DNA from: an uncultured Granulicella sp.
Lineage (GTDB): Bacteria > Acidobacteriota > Terriglobia > Terriglobales > Acidobacteriaceae
Assembly: GCA_903932155.1 (NCBI GenBank)
Contig: CAIZFH010000008.1
Coordinates: 1-32,315, forward strand
Direction of reading: 5' to 3'
Length of the DNA stretch: 32,315 bases
Shown: positions 8,135-17,101 of the stretch, piece after piece
Layout of the letters: each line of letters opens with the position of its first letter
Position numbering within the stretch: position 1 is the stretch's first letter
Program-made: the position numbers and the translations under genes
Notes under the pieces: model-generated
What the model saw: the letters and a program-made list of their open reading frames with translations, nothing else
Databases searched by the model: none
Told to the model about the DNA's origin: nothing

Positions 8135-8456
8135 TTAGCACCGCGAATCCTTCAAGCCGCCAACTCTCCAAGCGGCTCTCGGCGACTTGAGCTAAGATCA
8201 TGCCACCGCCCGAGAGTCAAATTCCTCCAGTTACAACGCCCATCGAAACGGAACTGCCAGTTTGGCCAACAGAGAAGCAGCGGCAAAACGGCGCACATCG
8301 GATCCATCGGAGAACGCTCTCCAGTTCCACTCCAATCTAGTTTCTGGCGAAATCGCCGGGAAATCGGAGGTATTAGGGATAAGTGTCTCGTAAATTATTG
8401 ATTCTAAATATAGATGGCGGTGGATGCAGTCTCCAGCGAACCGCTCTCCGTGCCTA

Positions 8457-8640
8457 ATTCCCTGCTAACAGGGAAAATTCCAGGGAATTTCACGATTTTT
8501 GACCTAGAGTTCTGACGCAATCTCTCTCTATAGAGCTGAATCTAAGTTAGTTCTTGCACAATTCTAGCCATTCACACACCAATCCGAACAGGGAATTATC
8601 ACCTGCATATCAGGGAATAACAATTCGCTGATACAGGGAC
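8457..8640. repeat. Cluster of CAGGGAA(T) repeats
   Basis: CAGGGAA-type heptamers occur at 8469, 8481, 8589 and 8611, with a CAGGGAC variant at 8634. One inverted copy (ATTCCCTG) lies at 8457-8464. The last three are spaced 22-23 bp apart, about two helical turns, as expected for a row of protein-binding sites. The cluster lies just downstream of the DUF2924 remnant, so a recombinase crossover or accessory site is one possibility; an operator for the tannase-like gene is another. Confidence 0.6.
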
Positions 8641-8763
8641 TCTGAGCCCTTTGTATCGTTGTTCCGTTGCGCAGAATCATATAGGGCAAACATCTACGAT
8701 GCCATTGCGAATAGGGCACAAGTTGTCCGTTCCGTTGTACCTTATGCTTGTTGGGGTGTGTTT

Positions 8764-8769
8764 AGGAGG
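8764..8769 (+). promoter_or_regulatory. Ribosome-binding site deciding the tannase-like gene start
   Basis: AGGAGG ends five bases before ATG 8775, favouring that ATG over the GTG at 8769, which overlaps the site itself. Confidence 0.7.
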
Positions 8770-8774
8770 TGGGG

Positions 8775-10310
8775 ATGCGTGCACGAATTATAGCGGGAGT
8801 TTGTGCAGCGGTGTTGGTGCGTGCTGCGACGGCGCAGGCCACCGCTTCTGCAGGGGCGGCTTCAGTGGTTACTCCGGGTCCTGCGAACTGTGAGAGCCTA
8901 CGGTCGGTGCGGGTGATTGGGATGACAGTGACTCTGGCAGAGCGGGTTGCGGCGGGTGAGAAGGCGCGGTATCCGGAGCTGCCAGCGTTCTGCCAGGTGG
9001 CGGCGACGCTGCGGCCGACGAGCGACTCGGAGATCAAGATTGAGGTGTGGATGCCGGAGGGCGCTGCGTGGAACGGAAAGTATGAAGGGACGGGGAACGG
9101 CGGGTGGGGCGGGGCGATTGAGCCGGGAGAGCTGGCGGCGGGGGTGAGGCGGGGGTATGCTACGGCCTCGACGGACACGGGACATGAGGGCGCGCCGGCG
9201 AGCTTTGCGATGGGGCATCCAGAGAAACTGGTGGACTTTGGGTACCGGTCGGTGCATGGGATGACTGTATCGGCAAAGGCACTGATTGCGGCTTACTACG
9301 GACTGGGGGCGAAGCTGGCTTATTTTGAGGGCTGCTCTTCGGGCGGGCGACAGGCGCTGATGGAGGCGCAGCGGTATCCGGAGGACTACGACGGGATTGT
9401 AGCGGGGTCGGCGACGAACAATTTTACGAAGATGATGTTTGGGCGGATTTGGGTAGGGCAGGCAACGCTGAGCAATGCGACGAGCTATATTCCTCCGGCG
9501 AAGTATCCCACGATTCACAGGGCGGCGCTCGAGGCTTGCGATGCGATGGATGGGGTGAAGGACGGGGTGCTGAATGAGCCGATGAAGTGCCGATTCGATC
9601 CCGGGGTGCTGGAGTGCAAGGCGGGGGATGGTGCGGATTGTCTGACGAAGGCACAAGTGGAGGCAACGCGGAGAATCTATACGCCAGCGACCAATCTGCG
9701 GACGGGCGAGGTGGTTTTTCCACCGATGGAGCGCGGAAGTGAGCTGGTGTGGGGACGGATGGCGGGCGGTCCGGGGCCGATACAGTTGGCGGACGATTAC
9801 TTCAAGTATGTGGTGTTCCAGGACCCGAAGTGGGACTTCCGGATGTTGAACTTCGATGGCGATGTGGCGAAGGCGATGAAGAAGGATGGCGGCGTTTTGA
9901 GCGCGACGGATGCGGACCTGCGCCCGTTCTTTGCGCATGGCGGGAAGCTGGTGCAGTATCACGGATGGACGGACCAGCAGGTGATGCCTGAGAACTCGAT
10001 CAACTACTACAAGAGCGTAATGGCGACAGTGGGGCAGGCGAAGGTGGACGCGTCGTACCGGCTGTTTATGGCTCCCGGGATGAACCACTGTGGGGGCGGG
10101 GATGGGCCAAATGCATTCGACATGCTTGGTGTGCTGGAGGTTTGGCGCGAGAAGGGGAAGGCACCGGAGGCGGTGATTGCGTCGCATGAGACGGGAGGGA
10201 AGGTGGACCGGACGCGGCCGCTGTGTGCGTATCCGAAGGTGGCGAAGTACAAAGGGGTGGGAAGCACGGATGAGGCCAGTAGTTTTGTTTGTGCTATGAG
10301 TGGCCAGTGA
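8775..10310 (+). CDS. Tannase/feruloyl esterase family alpha/beta-hydrolase
   Basis: These secreted esterases release gallate or hydroxycinnamates (such as ferulate) esterified to plant polymers or sugars. A signal peptide covers roughly residues 1-22 (IIAGVCAAVLVRAATAQA). The catalytic triad is visible: Ser188 in FEGCSSGGRQ, Asp400 in HGWTDQQV and His438 in MNHCGGGDG. The CS-D-HC arrangement of the family is intact (C187-S188 and H438-C439), where the two cysteines form a disulphide bridging the active site. A calcium-binding-type loop (CDAMDGVKDGVLNEP) is present. The 511 residues match the family length. The gene stands alone between the CAGGGAA cluster and the SDR operon. Its G-ending codon preference differs from the C-rich GH28 gene at 6447. 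Confidence 0.9.
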   Translation: MRARIIAGVCAAVLVRAATAQATASAGAASVVTPGPANCESLRSVRVIGMTVTLAERVAAGEKARYPELPAFCQVAATLRPTSDSEIKIEVWMPEGAAWNGKYEGTGNGGWGGAIEPGELAAGVRRGYATASTDTGHEGAPASFAMGHPEKLVDFGYRSVHGMTVSAKALIAAYYGLGAKLAYFEGCSSGGRQALMEAQRYPEDYDGIVAGSATNNFTKMMFGRIWVGQATLSNATSYIPPAKYPTIHRAALEACDAMDGVKDGVLNEPMKCRFDPGVLECKAGDGADCLTKAQVEATRRIYTPATNLRTGEVVFPPMERGSELVWGRMAGGPGPIQLADDYFKYVVFQDPKWDFRMLNFDGDVAKAMKKDGGVLSATDADLRPFFAHGGKLVQYHGWTDQQVMPENSINYYKSVMATVGQAKVDASYRLFMAPGMNHCGGGDGPNAFDMLGVLEVWREKGKAPEAVIASHETGGKVDRTRPLCAYPKVAKYKGVGSTDEASSFVCAMSGQ

Positions 10311-10408
10311 TGAGCGGTACGTGGTGAGGGACGGGCTTCGCGGATTACGACTCGCCTGTTGCGCAAGGTAGAGAATGCTAGGATCGATGGTACTAACTGG
10401 AGCAAGCT

Positions 10409-11194
10409 ATGGATCTTGGTCTGAAACACAAGACGGCATTGGTCTTAGGCGGCGGCGGCGGATTGGGTCGGGCCATCTCGAAAGCGCTGGCAGACGAAGG
10501 CGCAAACGTTGCGTTTGCCGACATTGACCCGAGTGCCATCGCGGGCACCGAGGAAGCATTGGCTGCGACCAGCGGCAAATGGTTGGGTGTTGTCTGGGAC
10601 ATTTCCGATCTGTCTATGATTGACGTGAACCTATCGAAGATTGAACGCGAGCTTGGCCCGGTGGATATTCTAGTGAACATCACAGGTGGACCGCCGCCGA
10701 CACCGGCCAATGGCCAAGACCCGGCATTATGGTCCAAGCATTTTCAATCGATGGTGCTTTCGGTCATTGCTATTACCGACCGTGTGCTTCCCGGCATGCG
10801 AGCACGGCATTGGGGGCGGGTCATCACTAGTACTTCATCGGGTGTGGTGGCGCCAATACCCAATCTTGGGATCTCGAATGCGCTTCGCCTTGCGCTGCTT
10901 GGGTGGTCGAAGACACTCGCGCGAGAGGTTGGCAAAGATGGCATTACCGCTAACATTGTTCTGCCGGGGCGCATCGCGACCGGTCGCATTAAATTCCTTG
11001 ACGAAGCGAAGGCCAAGCGGGAAGGCCGCAGCGTAGAGGAGGTGTCGGCAGAGAGCACGGGCAGCATTCCTCTGGGCCGTTATGGGAAGCCAGAAGAATA
11101 TGCCGATGTGGTGACGTTTCTGGCCAGCGAGCGCGCTGCCTATCTAACCGGCTCTGTCATCCGCGTAGATGGCGGTCTGATATCCAGCATCTAG
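10409..11194 (+). CDS. Short-chain dehydrogenase/reductase with atypical active site
   Basis: This is the first gene of a five-gene operon; GGAG lies 6 nt before ATG 10409. The Rossmann motif is clear (LGGGGGLGRAI, residues 13-23), with D38 in FADIDP, the DILVNITGG equivalent of the NAG motif, and the C-terminal YLTGSVIRVDGGL. The catalytic YxxxK is not present: the aligned position reads SNALR (S156 and R160). From memory, a group of proteobacterial SDRs annotated as 3-oxoacyl-ACP reductases shares this ISNALR form, so it is probably a subfamily trait rather than damage. The co-transcribed dehydratase and aldolase suggest that it oxidises or reduces a sugar or sugar acid; this is inference. 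Confidence 0.85.
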   Translation: MDLGLKHKTALVLGGGGGLGRAISKALADEGANVAFADIDPSAIAGTEEALAATSGKWLGVVWDISDLSMIDVNLSKIERELGPVDILVNITGGPPPTPANGQDPALWSKHFQSMVLSVIAITDRVLPGMRARHWGRVITSTSSGVVAPIPNLGISNALRLALLGWSKTLAREVGKDGITANIVLPGRIATGRIKFLDEAKAKREGRSVEEVSAESTGSIPLGRYGKPEEYADVVTFLASERAAYLTGSVIRVDGGLISSI

Positions 11195-11241
11195 GAACGA
11201 TTGGCCACGCTCCAAGCGGCCATTGTGCGGGACGGTTGAAG

Positions 11242-11949
11242 ATGGATTTAGACGCAAAGACGATGGAAGCGCTCTCTGGCATAACCACGGCAACTCTGAC
11301 AACCGTGTTGCTGAAGATGGGCCTTCGCAATGTCTGGCTGCGCGGTGCCAAGCCATTGCATCCAGATTGCAAGCGCCTGGTCGGCCCAGCCTTCACGTTG
11401 CGCTTTGTCCCGGCGCGAGAAGACCTGGCGACGCCGGAATCCTGGTGTTCACCGATCTCTACGCGCGCCGCAATCGAAACCATGCCGTCTGGGTGCGTCG
11501 TGGTAGTAGACGCCATGGGCATGACCGATGCCGGAATTTTCGGCGATATCCTGTGCCAACGCATGAAGGTACGTGGTGTTGCCGGTCTGGTCACCGATGG
11601 CGTTGTGCGCGATCTCGCGGGAGTGCTGCAAACCGGCCTGCACGTATGGTGCAGGGGCGCCGCGGCGCCGCCCTCCATCTCCGGCCTAACATTCGTCAAT
11701 TGGCAAGAACCGATTGGCTGCGGCGGCGTCGCGGTCTTTCCCGACGACATGATCGTCGCAGATGAGGATGGCGCAGTGGTGATTCCAAGTGCAATACTAA
11801 ACGCTGTTGTGGATGCAGCAGTGGAGCAGGAGAAGCTGGAAGCGTGGATCATCGGTGAGGTGTACGCGGGCGCATCGCTGCCTGGCCTTTACCCGCCAAA
11901 TGCGGAAAACAGAGCACGGTTCGAGGCCTCCCGCAGCAACAAATCTTAG
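11242..11949 (+). CDS. RraA-like protein (HMG/CHA aldolase or oxaloacetate decarboxylase type)
   Basis: The RraA superfamily includes 4-hydroxy-4-methyl-2-oxoglutarate aldolases and 2-keto acid decarboxylases as well as RNase E regulators. The signature GVAGLVTDGVVRD spans residues 112-124, with D119, R123 and D124 forming the metal/substrate site, preceded by the GIFGDIL loop that fits the GxxxGD-type position. The C-terminus has the usual VVIPSAILNAVVDAA motif. In sugar-acid operons these proteins are usually lyases or decarboxylases rather than RNase regulators. It lies 47 nt after the SDR gene. ATG 11242 is preferred to TTG 11236, although no strong ribosome-binding site precedes either. 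Confidence 0.8.
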   Translation: MDLDAKTMEALSGITTATLTTVLLKMGLRNVWLRGAKPLHPDCKRLVGPAFTLRFVPAREDLATPESWCSPISTRAAIETMPSGCVVVVDAMGMTDAGIFGDILCQRMKVRGVAGLVTDGVVRDLAGVLQTGLHVWCRGAAAPPSISGLTFVNWQEPIGCGGVAVFPDDMIVADEDGAVVIPSAILNAVVDAAVEQEKLEAWIIGEVYAGASLPGLYPPNAENRARFEASRSNKS

Positions 11950-12078
11950 ACTGCTGAAAAACACTGAACACCGTGCAGGCATCAGGTCGTTTTCGAACAT
12001 TGCCCAACTTGCTGGCCCTTCCTTTGCCGTAAGACGATTGAAGAATGGCTACATTGGAAATCGCTTTAGCCCGGGGGA

Positions 12079-13392
12079 ATGTTGTCACAAGCAGCATACA
12101 ACTCACCGAACCCGTCCCCGATATGCTCGAGCGATTCGCTTTATCGCAAAGTCGCCTGGCGGATTATGCCGATCCTGTTTGTCGGCTACATCATCGCCTA
12201 TATCGACCGGGTGAACGTCGGATTCGCCAAACTGCAAATGATGGGTGATCTGAGATTCAGTGACAGCGTCTATGGATTCGGTGCCGGTATTTTTTTCCTT
12301 GGATACATTTTGTTCGAGGTTCCCAGCAACCTCATTCTTCATCGGGTGGGCGCGCGCGGATGGATTTGCCGCGTGCTGGTTACCTGGGGGATTGTTTCGG
12401 CCTGTACTGCCTTGGTATGGAACCCAGAAGGGTTTTATGTCGTCCGATTTCTGCTCGGTATCGCGGAAGCAGGGTTTTTCCCTGGAATGATCCTTTATCT
12501 GACGTACTGGTTTCCGTCCCATCGGCGGGGCAAGATGGTAGCTGTTCTGTTGGCAGGAAGCGCAGTGTCGGGCATGATTGGCGGTCCCATCTCGGGTTAC
12601 ATTCTTCGATCCTTTACCGGAAACAGGCATCTTGCGGGATGGCAATGGCTTTTCATCTTGGAAGCCATTCCTGCCATTATTCTCGGCGTTGTTGTGCTGT
12701 TTTGCCTGAAGGACAGGATAACGGATGCGAGATGGCTATCTGCGGAAGAAAAGGCCGTCGTAGTTGCCGAGATCGGTGAAGAGGCCGCCGCGAAGACGCA
12801 CAACACCATCCTTTCCGTGTTTACCAGTCCACGTGTGTGGCTGATGGGCACGATCTACTTCGGCATCGAGATGGGATCCTATGCGGTCGGGTTCTGGCAG
12901 CCAACCATCATTCGCGAGACCGGCGTTATGAACGTATTCGATATTGGACTGCTGACCGCGGTGCCCTATACGCTCGCTCTCATATCGATGCTTCTTGTCG
13001 CACGCCATGCAGATAAGAAGCGCGAGCGCCGTTGGCACGTGGTTGTGCCCTGTATGGTTGCGGCACTTGGTTTCGCGTTGTGTACCCAGGCAGGCAGCAG
13101 CACGATGGTTGCAATGATCGGACTGATCCTGGCTGTAGTCGGCGTGGTTACTGCAATTCCGATGTTCTGGGCATTGCCTACGTCATTTCTCGGCGGCGCC
13201 GCGGCCGCCGCGGGCATTGCACTGGTGAATTGCACAGGAAACCTTGGCGGATTTCTTAGCCCAGCGATCATCGGGTTTTTGAAAGACAAGACCCACACCC
13301 TGAATTCCGGGTTATTGCTTATTTCCGGATGTATGCTGGGGTCGGCGATTCTGATTGTTGCATTGGTCCCGGCAAGATTGGTGAATCGTTGA
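12079..13392 (+). CDS. MFS transporter, anion:cation symporter (ACS) family
   Basis: A 437-residue protein with about twelve hydrophobic segments. The ACS hallmarks are present: YIDRVNVGFAKLQM after the first helix, EVPSNLILHRVGAR in loop 2-3, and RFLLGIAEAGFFPGMILYL with YWFPSHRRGKM in the fourth helix and following loop. Members import organic anions such as tartrate, glucarate, galactonate and hexuronates with a proton or sodium ion. Its place between RraA-like and dehydratase genes makes it the likely importer of the sugar acid that they degrade. It begins at ATG 12079, 129 nt after the previous gene. A second half-transporter motif (ARHADKKRERR) marks the central loop. Confidence 0.88.
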   Translation: MLSQAAYNSPNPSPICSSDSLYRKVAWRIMPILFVGYIIAYIDRVNVGFAKLQMMGDLRFSDSVYGFGAGIFFLGYILFEVPSNLILHRVGARGWICRVLVTWGIVSACTALVWNPEGFYVVRFLLGIAEAGFFPGMILYLTYWFPSHRRGKMVAVLLAGSAVSGMIGGPISGYILRSFTGNRHLAGWQWLFILEAIPAIILGVVVLFCLKDRITDARWLSAEEKAVVVAEIGEEAAAKTHNTILSVFTSPRVWLMGTIYFGIEMGSYAVGFWQPTIIRETGVMNVFDIGLLTAVPYTLALISMLLVARHADKKRERRWHVVVPCMVAALGFALCTQAGSSTMVAMIGLILAVVGVVTAIPMFWALPTSFLGGAAAAAGIALVNCTGNLGGFLSPAIIGFLKDKTHTLNSGLLLISGCMLGSAILIVALVPARLVNR

Positions 13393-13456
13393 CCCTGCTT
13401 ATGAAAGCATGGAAATATCAGTGATCGAATCGTCAGAGGAGCCAGAGGGAACGGAG

Positions 13457-15178
13457 ATGACACGAGGTCTACAAAAAGGGCTGACCAACTACGGCGACGC
13501 CGATTTCTCGTTGTTTCTGCGTAAAGCCTTCATCAAGGCCATGGGCTATTCAGACGATGCGCTCGATCGTCCGATCATCGGTGTAACTAATACAGCCAGT
13601 GACTACAATCCATGCCATGGCAATCTTCCCGACCTGCTTGAGAGCGTCAAGCGTGGAGTGATGCTGTCCGGCGGTCTGCCGATGGTGTTTCCTACGATTT
13701 CGATCCACGAGAGCTTTGCTCACCCCACCTCGATGTTCCTGCGCAACCTGATGGCGATGGATACAGAGGAAATGGTGCGTGCGCAGCCCATGGATGCCGT
13801 GGTGGTGATTGGCGGATGCGACAAGACTTTGCCGGCCCAGGTGATGGCGATCGCCAGCAGCGACCTGCCTTCCATTGTGGTGCCTACCGGGCCGATGGCG
13901 GTAGGCAACTATAAAGGTGAAGTCCTGGGCGCGTGCACCGATTGCCGCCGGCTATGGGCACAGCACCGCGCCGGTACGATCGACAAAGCTGAGATCGATC
14001 TGATTAGCGGTCGCCTCGTTCCAACAGTCGGAACTTGTGGAGTCATGGGAACGGCGAGCACCATGGCTTGCATCATTGAGGCGCTAGGTCTTGCCCTGCC
14101 AATGAGCGCTACCGCGCCAGCTACCCACGCCGACCGTCGCCGCATTGCAGAGGCCAGCGGCAAACGCGCCGCCGAAATGGCACTCTCCGGTTCGCCCAAG
14201 CCGAGTGACCTGATCACGCATACGTCGGTTCGCAATGCGATGATCGTATTGCAAGCGATCGGTGGATCGACCAATGGACTCATTCACCTGATAGCTATGG
14301 CGGGCCGCGCCGGGGTAAAACTCGACATGGATGCTTTCGATCGGCTGGGACGCGAAATTCCGGTACTACTCAATCTCAAACCCTCCGGGACGCATTACAT
14401 GGAGGACTTCCACCACGCGGGTGGCTTGCCAGCTCTGATGCGCGAACTCACTTCGTTCCTGGATATGGAAGCGCTCAGCGTCGCTGGAGGTACCATCGGC
14501 GATTCCATTGCCGGCGCCCAGTTTGTGCCAGGGCAGGATGTAATCCGCAGCGTTGCAGCGCCGTTGAAGAAGTCTGGCGCAATGGCAGTCCTGCATGGCA
14601 ATCTGGCCCCGCATAGCGCGCTGATCAAGCAATCGGCGGCTTCTCCGGAATTGATGCGACATACCGGTCGCGCTGTGGTATTCGACTCCATTGAAGATAT
14701 GGCCGCGCGCATCGACCTGCCGGACCTTGATGTGAATGCCGAGGACGTTCTGGTTCTTCGCAATGCCGGACCGAAGGGTGCGCCGGGCATGCCGGAAGCA
14801 GGATATCTGCCAATCCCCTTGAAGCTCGCCCGTTTGGGCGTAAAAGATATGGTCCGCATCTCCGATGCGCGCATGAGCGGCACAGCCTTTGGCACCATCG
14901 TATTGCATGTGTCGCCGGAAGCCGCTATAGGAGGCCCACTCGCCGTCGTCCAGACCGGCGACCGCATTATGCTTGACGTGGCGGCACGCCAAATTGAACT
15001 GCTGATCGACGCTACTGAAATGCAACGCCGCCTTGCCGCCTGGAAAGAACTGCCGCCACAACGCGAAGCAGCCACACGAGGCTACGCCAAACTATTCGAG
15101 GACCACGTCCTACAGGCTGACCAAGGTTGCGATTTCGATTTCCTCAAGCACAATGGCACTTCGAAAGCTGACTCCTGA
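13457..15178 (+). CDS. IlvD/Edd-family dehydratase, probably acting on a sugar acid
   Basis: These Fe-S enzymes dehydrate dihydroxy acids or aldonates to 2-keto-3-deoxy acids. The three cluster cysteines are visible with ATG 13457 as start: C53 (YNPCHGN), C121 (GGCDKTLPA) and C194 (GTCGVMGTASTMA). The motif NLAPHSALIKQSA and the C-terminal RISDARMSGTAFGTIVLHV are family signatures. The three-cysteine pattern fits the [2Fe-2S] sugar-acid dehydratases (L-arabinonate or D-xylonate type). ATG 13457 follows AGAGGGAACGGAG and gives 573 residues, the normal length; ATG 13409 would add 16 poorly conserved residues. With the aldolase that follows it should feed a 2-keto-3-deoxy sugar acid route. Confidence 0.88.
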   Translation: MTRGLQKGLTNYGDADFSLFLRKAFIKAMGYSDDALDRPIIGVTNTASDYNPCHGNLPDLLESVKRGVMLSGGLPMVFPTISIHESFAHPTSMFLRNLMAMDTEEMVRAQPMDAVVVIGGCDKTLPAQVMAIASSDLPSIVVPTGPMAVGNYKGEVLGACTDCRRLWAQHRAGTIDKAEIDLISGRLVPTVGTCGVMGTASTMACIIEALGLALPMSATAPATHADRRRIAEASGKRAAEMALSGSPKPSDLITHTSVRNAMIVLQAIGGSTNGLIHLIAMAGRAGVKLDMDAFDRLGREIPVLLNLKPSGTHYMEDFHHAGGLPALMRELTSFLDMEALSVAGGTIGDSIAGAQFVPGQDVIRSVAAPLKKSGAMAVLHGNLAPHSALIKQSAASPELMRHTGRAVVFDSIEDMAARIDLPDLDVNAEDVLVLRNAGPKGAPGMPEAGYLPIPLKLARLGVKDMVRISDARMSGTAFGTIVLHVSPEAAIGGPLAVVQTGDRIMLDVAARQIELLIDATEMQRRLAAWKELPPQREAATRGYAKLFEDHVLQADQGCDFDFLKHNGTSKADS

Positions 15179-15240
15179 AGCATTCATGCAGGTTCAGCAA
15201 CGCAGGCGCAAACTCAGTTGGATTGGTAAACATAAAGGAT

Positions 15241-16179
15241 ATGGGACTCGTGAATAGACTCGAACCTACCGCAAATGGTGTCTATGCTATCGCTGTAACT
15301 CCGTTTACGCCGGATGGCGCGGTCGACGCGGCATCGGTCGATCGCATGACGGATTTCTATCTTTCCTGCGGCGTTTCTGGCCTGACCATTCTTGGCATGA
15401 TGGGCGAAGCTCCTAAGCTTGACCTAGCTGAGGCATTGGCGATTTCCGGCCAAGTTATTCGCCGGGCGAATGTGCCGGTCATTGTCGGCGTATCCGCGCC
15501 GGGCTTTGCAGCCATGCGATCCCTGGCCCGCGGAGCGATGGACCTCGGCGCTGCGGGCGTCATGATCGCGCCGCCCCCGGCCCTGCGTACCGATGATCAG
15601 ATCATCAACTATTACGCGCAGGCTGTAACGGCGATAGGTACAGATATCCCGTTCGTCATTCAGGATTATCCGTTGGTGCTGTCTGTCGTGATTACTCCGA
15701 AAGTCATACGACAGATTGTGATGGATAACCCGTCATGTGTGATGCTGAAGCATGAAGACTGGCCGGGACTTGAAAAGATCTCCGCGTTGCGCGCCTTTCA
15801 ACACGACGGATTGCTCCGACCGCTCTCGATTCTTACCGGAAATGGCGGCTTATTTCTGGATTTCGAGATGGAGCGCGGTGCGGATGGTGCCATGACCGGC
15901 TACGCATTTCCTGACATGCTGGTGGAAGTGGTGAAGCTTGCAGAGAATGGCGAGCGCGAGGCTGCGCATGACCTGTTTGATGCTCATCTTCCGCTCATTC
16001 GTTACGAACAGCAGCAGAACATCGGTCTGGCTGTGCGCAAATATGTTTTGAGTAAACGCGGCGCAATTGCCTATGAAGCGCAACGTGTCCCCAGCACCTT
16101 ACTCAGTGCAGCGGCACGGGCCGAGATCGATTTTCTGCTGAGCAGGCTCGCGCGCCATGATCCGCGTGCTGCATTCTAG
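15241..16179 (+). CDS. DapA/N-acetylneuraminate lyase-family aldolase or dehydratase
   Basis: A class I (Schiff-base) aldolase fold. The lysine that binds the keto acid is K170 (VMLKHED), and the conserved tyrosine is Y143 (IQDYPL). The LGMMGEAPKL segment corresponds to the GTTGE motif of dihydrodipicolinate synthase, with changes that argue against lysine biosynthesis. As the last gene of the operon, 62 nt after the dehydratase, it most likely cleaves or dehydrates a 2-keto-3-deoxy sugar acid. Three starts are possible: TTG 15223, ATG 15241 and GTG 15250. AAGGA at 15235-15239 is better spaced for GTG 15250, and the family alignment is unaffected by the choice. Confidence 0.85.
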   Translation: MGLVNRLEPTANGVYAIAVTPFTPDGAVDAASVDRMTDFYLSCGVSGLTILGMMGEAPKLDLAEALAISGQVIRRANVPVIVGVSAPGFAAMRSLARGAMDLGAAGVMIAPPPALRTDDQIINYYAQAVTAIGTDIPFVIQDYPLVLSVVITPKVIRQIVMDNPSCVMLKHEDWPGLEKISALRAFQHDGLLRPLSILTGNGGLFLDFEMERGADGAMTGYAFPDMLVEVVKLAENGEREAAHDLFDAHLPLIRYEQQQNIGLAVRKYVLSKRGAIAYEAQRVPSTLLSAAARAEIDFLLSRLARHDPRAAF

Positions 16180-16225
16180 CCGAGAAGATTGCTACTACCG
16201 TGGCTCGCCAAGACTCCTGCGGTGG

Positions 16226-16769
16226 ATTGGCGCGCTTCATCTCAGACAGGTCCGAAGCGATCAGGCAAACAGCCTGTGTGCTATTTAGAAGAAGAGGATT
16301 CAAGGAGAGATGGACGGACATAGGGGAGACTCTGCGCGGTTGCAAACGGATCTCGCCCCGACAGTTCTTTTGGGCTACTAGCTGGAGTAATGCACGGAGT
16401 TTGGGATGATCGTCGGGCAAAACGAAGTCCATCAGGGAAGCACCGATCACGCTCTGGAGCCTCCTTCCTAGGAACCGTGCAAAACGTCCATTGGACGTGC
16501 AATACGATGTGAGTGCTGCTGTGAACAGCAGCGCCTTCGTTCATCCTCTCCACGAAAGCACGGTAGGTATGATCGGCCCCTTGCAGCGTGAACACTTTCT
16601 CCCCGCCTCGACCGTTCACAACAATGGCATCCACTTCGCCGGAACGAATGGCATGGAGGATTTCCTCGGCTTCGCTCAGTCGTGCGATCAATTCCCGGCG
16701 CGAAAGAGCTTGCGCTACTTTTTTGGGGGGCACAATCTTGCTTTTCCGCAACCTAATTCCGCCTTCCAC
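16226..16769 (-). pseudogene. PAS-domain sensor protein, frameshifted and truncated
   Basis: GTG 16767-16769 begins a frame with RRELIARLSEAEEILHAIRS, then GEVDAIVVNG and VFTLQGADHTYRAFVERMNE, the conserved lead-in to a PAS domain in many sensor kinases. Near 16500 the coding sense shifts by one base: the correct continuation, SNGRFARFLGRRLQSVIGAS then LMDFVLPDDH, lies in another frame and runs to AVCLIASDLSEMKRAN at about 16226. The histidine-kinase part expected next is missing. The start lies 3 nt after the stop of the kaiB remnant, so the two were once one operon. The product cannot be functional as read. Confidence 0.7.
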
Positions 16770-16772
16770 CCG

Positions 16773-17068
16773 CTATTCCTCGGGCATTCCCAGGTCCAGC
16801 CCGAAGAGCACTTTTTTAAGGTCCGACAGGTCCCCAATGAGCCTTCGCAGCGGAAGCGGGGACCGCTTGATAAGCGTGGGCACACGCCCATGGCATTCCA
16901 GTAAACAGTGGAGGGCGGCTGCGTGATTGTCTTCGGGAATGTGCGGCCTCCGATGACTCCTCGTTGGTTAGGGATATGCGTAAGCTTTCCGCAGACCCTT
17001 AGCTCGAACTCGGCGACCTCACGTTCGATACTCGGAGTCGCACCTCGACCACCGATAATTTGATACAT
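16773..17068 (-). pseudogene. kaiB: KaiB-like protein, decayed
   Basis: The C-terminal part is unmistakable in one frame: GRVPTLIKRSPLPLRRLIGD followed by LSDLKKVLFGLDLGMPEE and TAG at 16773-16775. KaiB and its homologues end with PTLIK...P.P.RRLIGDLSD..KVL.GL.L. The N-terminal part, with GGRGATPSIEREVAEFELRV and a cysteine, appears in a different frame, so at least one frameshift lies near 16940. KaiB partners the ATPase KaiC in circadian and stress signalling. No kaiC is present in the window. The PAS remnant follows directly. Confidence 0.7.
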
Positions 17069-17101
17069 CCAGGGAATGAAGAAAGCATATCCGTTGCTCT
17101 C

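Larger units (their letters stand above)
8135..8774. other. Intergenic region before the tannase-like gene
   Basis: This 640-base stretch has no convincing gene. It is AT-richer than its surroundings and holds the CAGGGAA repeat cluster described separately. AGGAGG at 8764-8769 is the ribosome-binding site for the following gene. Confidence 0.5.

Noticed and set aside
8898-10187. 429-codon minus-strand ORF rich in Arg, His and Pro
   Set aside because: Antisense frame of the tannase-like gene with a complete catalytic triad.
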